Assembly (NCBI GenBank): GCA_023438785.1 | Contig: JAEXQJ010000174.1 | Coordinates: 1-35,833, forward strand | DNA length: 35,833 nt | Direction: 5' to 3' | Origin: Pseudomonadota bacterium | GTDB taxonomy: Bacteria; Myxococcota_A; Polyangia; Fen-1088 | Shown: positions 32,240-35,833 of the stretch, one piece after another | Layout: each line of letters begins with the position of its first letter | Position numbering within the stretch: the first letter of the stretch is position 1 | Made by a program: the position numbers and the translations under genes | Notes under the pieces: generated by a model | Told to the model about the DNA's origin: nothing | Seen by the model: the letters and a program-made list of their open reading frames with translations, nothing else | The model's database searches: none

Positions 32240-33762
32240 GGCCCGTAGGGGTCCTCACGGTCGATGGGACGTCCCGCCGGGTACTGAATACGGGGCAGCG
32301 AATCGGCGGAGGCGGGCGGCGTGGGCTCGATGACAGGGCTGGTGTGCTTGGGCGGCGGGCGGCGGACCGTGCGCCGGGCGCGTGCGGGAGGCGGCCCTGA
32401 GGGGGGCAGAGGCGTGGGCGTGCTCTCGTCCACGCTGGCCATGGGGATGACATAAGGTGTCGCCTTGGGGGACTCGACCGGCCCAGGCTCGATCGCGGCT
32501 GGGACGATGGGGGAAGAGACGGACCGCATCTTGGCGACGGATCGCCCCATCGCGACGCCCGCGGCGAGCAGAGCCAGGCTCAGGGTCAAACCCACCGCGA
32601 CTCGCAGGCCGCGTCGCGCGCGGGAGGGCACCGGTTGGGGGACGCGCGCCGGGCGCACCAACGTGATCTCATCACCCGGTACGGCGATTGATGTGCTGGT
32701 GGCGCAATTCGAGAGCACGCCCAATTCGGGCGGTGGTGTGGGCAGGGGCAGTTCCGAGTCGGCGCGACCCGTAGGCGGCCCAGGTAAGCCCTGCTGGAGC
32801 ATGGTTCGCGAAAGCGTGCGTGCATGGCTGAACAGGCGACACATCAGGTCGCCGAGCAGACGCGTGTGGATGGGCATCGAGCCGGTGAGGAGCTGGCCAA
32901 GATCGAAGAGAAACTGCGAGGCGTGGGCGTAGCGCTGCTCCGGATCGGGCGCCAGCGCTCGCGCGCAGACGGCGGCCAAGCCAGGGGGAAAGCCACGGTT
33001 GCGGGGCAGGGGCGGCAGCGGTTGGCGTGCGCGCAAATGCTCGGCCACCTGCGACTCGCTCATCCCTTCCCACAGGCGGCGGCCGGTCGCCAGTTCCCAC
33101 AACATGACGCCGACCGAGAAGAGGTCGGCGCGCGCATCCACCCGACCCCCGGCTAGCTGCTCGGGGGCCATGTACGCGACGCGACCCTTGCCCTCAGAAA
33201 CGGGTGGAGCAGACACGCCGCCAGACTGGGCGATGCCGAAGTCGACGAGCTTCACGCTGCCTTCGTAGGTGATGAAGACATTCTGTGGACTCACGTCCCG
33301 ATGGACGACGCGCAGCGGGCGGCCGGAGAGGTCCGGCAAATCGTGCACGTACTGAAGGGCCGCCAGCACGTCGCAGATGATCTTGAGGGCCAAGGGCAGA
33401 CTGAGGCCGCCGTCCGGGCCCGCGGCCTCAATCAGGTGCTTGAGGGATTGTCCGTCCAAGAACTCCAGGGCCAAGAAATGGCGATCGCCGTCGATGCCCG
33501 ACTCGAAGGCGTGGACCACGTTGGGGTGGGCCATGTGCAGAGACAGCCGGGCCTCGTCGAGGAACATCTGCACGTGCGCCGGATCGCCCGCCAACTCCGG
33601 CCACAGGCGCTTGATGACGACCGGCTTGACCGAGCCGAGTGCGCCTGACATGAGGGCGAGGAAGACCTCGGACATGCCGCCGGTGGCAATTCGGCTGACC
33701 AGGCGGTAGCGGGGAATCTCGCCCGAGGAGGGACGGAGGGCGGACTGCGTGCCCGGACTCAT
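32236..33762 (-). CDS. Hanks-type Ser/Thr protein kinase with one membrane helix
   Basis: 508 residues. The kinase domain (about 18-295) has the Gly loop IATGGMSEVF, catalytic K51 (VVIKRLW), HRD at 154-156, N161, DFG at 174-176 and the APEQ motif at 199-202, so it should be active. A long linker follows, then a TM helix (about 386-406) and a Pro-rich tail (PTPLPPSGPPPARARR) outside the membrane with no PASTA or other sensor domain that I recognise. In other bacteria such kinases phosphorylate cytoplasmic targets in response to outside signals. It is first in a four-gene operon (kinase, TPR/PEGA, lipoprotein, PstS-like) joined by overlaps or small gaps. Its ATG has no clear ribosome site; a TATAGT lies 8 bp upstream, so a leaderless start is possible. 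Divergent from hflX. Confidence 0.88.
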   Translation of the reverse strand: MSPGTQSALRPSSGEIPRYRLVSRIATGGMSEVFLALMSGALGSVKPVVIKRLWPELAGDPAHVQMFLDEARLSLHMAHPNVVHAFESGIDGDRHFLALEFLDGQSLKHLIEAAGPDGGLSLPLALKIICDVLAALQYVHDLPDLSGRPLRVVHRDVSPQNVFITYEGSVKLVDFGIAQSGGVSAPPVSEGKGRVAYMAPEQLAGGRVDARADLFSVGVMLWELATGRRLWEGMSESQVAEHLRARQPLPPLPRNRGFPPGLAAVCARALAPDPEQRYAHASQFLFDLGQLLTGSMPIHTRLLGDLMCRLFSHARTLSRTMLQQGLPGPPTGRADSELPLPTPPPELGVLSNCATSTSIAVPGDEITLVRPARVPQPVPSRARRGLRVAVGLTLSLALLAAGVAMGRSVAKMRSVSSPIVPAAIEPGPVESPKATPYVIPMASVDESTPTPLPPSGPPPARARRTVRRPPPKHTSPVIEPTPPASADSLPRIQYPAGRPIDREDPYGP

Positions 33763-34008
33763 GCCCGCGACTATAGGGAGGTGCTTGCGGCCGCTCGGTG
33801 ACCGTTGCGCAACAGTTCTTCCTTCGAGGCTGATCGTCCCCGCCGCCGTGGTGCAAGTCTCCCGTCGCCATTTGGGCGGGCTGTGGTCCGGTGCGGCGTG
33901 GTCGCGCCCTCGACCGGCTCCGTCCGACCTTCAGGTTACGGGCTGCGCCAAACGCCCCTAAGACCCCCGAGTCCAACGGGCAGCCACCGTGATGCGAGTG
34001 TGCTAGAC

Positions 34009-35280
34009 ATGCCCGCCTTGCTCGACGACAGCTCGACCCTCCGACGTGCCATTTTGGTGGCAGTTCAACTTCCCGACGACGACGACGCGGATTTCGAAGA
34101 CTCCGTAGGCGAGTTGGGTCGTCTGGCCCGTACGCTGGGGCTGCAGATCGCCGGGACGGTGGTGCAGAAGCGCACCGCGTTTCACCCCGGTACGTACGTG
34201 GGCGCGGGCAAGGTGGAGGAGCTGCGCGCCTTGGTGGCCGCCAACGAGGCCAACGCCGTGCTGGTCGAGCATGAGCTGACGCCGTCGCAGGCCCGTAACC
34301 TGGAGTTGACCGTGGAGGCGCAAGTGGTGGATCGCACCGGCGTCATCCTGGAGATCTTCCACCGCCATGCCCGCTCGCGCGCGGCGCGCGCCCAGGTAGA
34401 GATCGTGCGCTTGCAGTACATGGCGCCCCGCCTGCGCGAGCAGGGGGCCGGGGGCGATCGGCAGCGCGGTGGCATTGGTGGGAAGGGCGCGGGCGAATCG
34501 GCCATGGAGCTGGATCGCCGCAAGATCCGCGACCGCGTGGCCGAGCTGAGCGCCGAGCTGGAGCAGCTTCAGGTGGAGGCCCGCACCCAACGCGCCCGGC
34601 GGAGCGATCTGCCGCGCGTGGCGCTGGTGGGGTACACCAACGCGGGCAAGTCCACTTTGATGCGCGCCCTGACGGGCAGCGAGGTCTACGTCGCCGACAA
34701 GCTCTTCGCCACCTTGGACACCACGGTGCGCACCTTGGCGCCGGAGACGCAGCCGCGCGTGCTGGTCTCGGACACGGTGGGCTTCATCGAGAACCTGCCC
34801 CACGGTCTGGTCGCCAGTTTCAAGAGCACGCTGGACGAGGCGCTGGAGGCTTCACTGCTCCTGCACGTGGTGGACGCATCCGACCGTGGCTGGCGACGGC
34901 AGCTCAACTGCACGCGCGAGGTGCTCGACGAGATCGGCGCCACCCACATCCCGCGCCTTGTGGTGTTTAACAAGTTCGATCGCGTGGGCGATGCCGTGGC
35001 CCAGGCGGGGCTGGCGCAAGCCCTGCTGGCCGAATGGCCCGAGGCCATCATCATGTCGGCCCGCGCGGCCGATGACGTGCGCTTTCTGCACGGCCGCATC
35101 GCCGCCCACTTCCGTGGCGCCGTCGTGGAGGAGGAGCTGCACGTTCCCTACGACCGACAGCACCTGCGTGGCGCCGTGTACGCCGCGTGCGAGGTGCTGG
35201 GCGAGCGCTACGAGGAGTCGGGTGTGATCTTCCGCGTGCGCGCCACGCCCGCCACCGTCGAGCGCTTGAAGGCGCTCTAG
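34009..35280 (+). CDS. hflX: GTPase HflX (ribosome splitting)
   Basis: 423 residues from ATG 34009, the usual length; a long upstream extension of the frame has no family similarity and is left out. The N-terminal HflX domain (about 15-195) has the AGTVVQKRTAFHPGTYVGAGKVEEL stretch from about residue 46 and a Gly-rich loop (REQGAGGDRQRGGIGGKG). The G domain (about 200-365) shows G1 GYTNAGKST from about 208, G3 DTVGFI and G4 NKFD. HflX binds 50S subunits and splits stalled ribosomes, for example after heat stress. It stands alone between two 246-bp gaps. Confidence 0.95.
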   Translation: MPALLDDSSTLRRAILVAVQLPDDDDADFEDSVGELGRLARTLGLQIAGTVVQKRTAFHPGTYVGAGKVEELRALVAANEANAVLVEHELTPSQARNLELTVEAQVVDRTGVILEIFHRHARSRAARAQVEIVRLQYMAPRLREQGAGGDRQRGGIGGKGAGESAMELDRRKIRDRVAELSAELEQLQVEARTQRARRSDLPRVALVGYTNAGKSTLMRALTGSEVYVADKLFATLDTTVRTLAPETQPRVLVSDTVGFIENLPHGLVASFKSTLDEALEASLLLHVVDASDRGWRRQLNCTREVLDEIGATHIPRLVVFNKFDRVGDAVAQAGLAQALLAEWPEAIIMSARAADDVRFLHGRIAAHFRGAVVEEELHVPYDRQHLRGAVYAACEVLGERYEESGVIFRVRATPATVERLKAL

Positions 35281-35526
35281 AACCGCTGAGAGTTGTCGCC
35301 CGCGTGGCCCAGGGCCTCCGAGGCGGAGCAACGCGCACCGTCACCCCGGTCCAGCGGCCTTGTGCTGCGTTCGCGGGCGGATGGTTGTCAGAGGCCGTTG
35401 CGAGGAGCGCTTAATGCGGCGCGGGAGACCGCGAAAAATTCCTGATCAAGATGGCCCGTTCGGCACTAACACAGGCTTGGCAGCAGCACGCCAGGCGCTC
35501 CTCCCTTCCTAATGGAGAACAGCTCG

Positions 35527-35833
35527 ATGCGACGGATAGCCTTCAGTCTTGCAGCGATCATTTGGCTCGCCTCGTGTGAGTCCAGTCCCGGAGAATCTGA
35601 CGCTGTCAGCGGCGGCCGAGGCGGAAACGCCGGGGCTGCGGGTGTCGGAGGGCAGACGGGGGGCGCCCAGGGAGGCGGAGGAGCCGCATCCGCGGGGAGC
35701 GGTGGCATGAGCGAGGCGAGCGGAGGGAAGGCCGCGGGCGGTGCCGGCGGCCAGCCGGGTGGCGGCGTGACGGCCAGCGGCGGCACCGCGGTCACGGGCG
35801 GGGCGAGCGGCGGCATGACGGCCACGGGTGGGA
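35527..35833 (+). CDS. Gly-rich lipoprotein, N-terminal part (3' end beyond window)
   Basis: The frame from ATG 35527 is open to the window end (102 codons). GGAG lies 9 bp upstream. A short signal peptide ends with LASC, giving a lipidated C17. The rest is Gly/Ala/Ser/Thr-rich (GGAGGQPGGG, SGGTAVTGG) with GGxx repeats, a low-complexity spacer often placed between the lipid anchor and a folded domain in Myxococcota surface lipoproteins. The functional domain would lie outside the window, so its role is unknown. The Pro-rich ORF on the other strand (35466-35825) is its antisense shadow. Confidence 0.65.
   Translation, partial: MRRIAFSLAAIIWLASCESSPGESDAVSGGRGGNAGAAGVGGQTGGAQGGGGAASAGSGGMSEASGGKAAGGAGGQPGGGVTASGGTAVTGGASGGMTATGG

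Noticed and set aside
31133..32248. 371-codon open frame on the plus strand
   Set aside because: Opposite the TPR/PEGA gene; no domain signal.
33805..34008. Upstream extension of the hflX frame
   Set aside because: The 68 extra codons have no HflX similarity, and the ATG at 34009 gives the normal family length.
35466..35825. 119-codon Pro-rich open frame on the minus strand
   Set aside because: It is the complement of a Gly-rich coding repeat; the plus-strand lipoprotein has a signal peptide, lipobox and ribosome site.
1..35833. tRNA, rRNA, CRISPR arrays, insertion sequences, phage or integrase genes
   Set aside because: No cloverleaf-like run, regular short repeats, transposase or recombinase motif was seen on either strand by reading; a covariance-model scan was not possible.

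Overview
This is GC-rich DNA (by eye well above 60% G+C), densely coding, with many 4-base start/stop overlaps. The style suggests a deltaproteobacterium-type member of Myxococcota. The clues are a one-TM Hanks-type Ser/Thr kinase with a Pro-rich C-terminal tail, a TPR plus PEGA-like membrane protein, Cys-rich lipoproteins with regularly spaced Cys, and a Gly-rich lipoprotein. This lineage call is inference from gene style only; there is no rRNA or other marker gene in the window.

Layout. (1) 2-760: C-terminal part of a CPA2/Kef-type cation:proton antiporter, cut by the window edge. (2) 983-11885: one long + strand respiratory unit. It holds a TsdA-like diheme cytochrome c, two cytochrome bd-superfamily (CydA-like) membrane proteins carrying one and two c-type heme motifs, and a complete actABCDEF set for alternative complex III. 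Eleven CxxCH motifs are encoded in about 11 kb, and no heme-copper oxidase genes follow. The simplest reading is a quinol:cytochrome c oxidoreductase wired to a c-heme-fed bd-type oxygen reductase. (3) 12051-19790: a + strand metabolic operon with a PoxB-like TPP enzyme, an enolase-superfamily dehydratase/racemase, a 1036-residue FAD plus Fe-S 2-hydroxyacid dehydrogenase with a C-terminal membrane helix, an SDR with a C-terminal membrane helix, and a DUF1275 membrane protein. It looks like hydroxy-acid or sugar-acid oxidation feeding electrons to the membrane, but the substrate is unknown. (4) 19805-23665: a CLC channel/antiporter with CBS-like domains (-), a DUF4396 protein (+), a triplicated-repeat membrane protein (-) and an SPW-repeat protein (-).

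(5) 23999-29738: a phosphate starvation locus with an OprP/O-like porin, pstS, pstC, pstA, pstB and phoU. Tandem GTCAC repeats with an 11-bp period, which I read as Pho boxes, lie just before the porin and again before pstC. A strong hairpin separates pstS from pstC. (6) 33762 down to 29791 (-): a four-gene operon of Ser/Thr kinase, TPR/PEGA protein, Cys-rich lipoprotein and a secreted PstS-like protein with a Cys-rich tail, convergent with phoU. It may be a phosphate-linked or ligand-sensing envelope signalling cassette. (7) 34009-35280: hflX. (8) 35527 to the window end: the start of a Gly-rich lipoprotein that runs off the edge.

I see no tRNA, rRNA, CRISPR array, insertion sequence, integrase or phage gene. 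The most unusual parts are the bd-like/ACIII hybrid chain and the kinase/PstS-like cassette.
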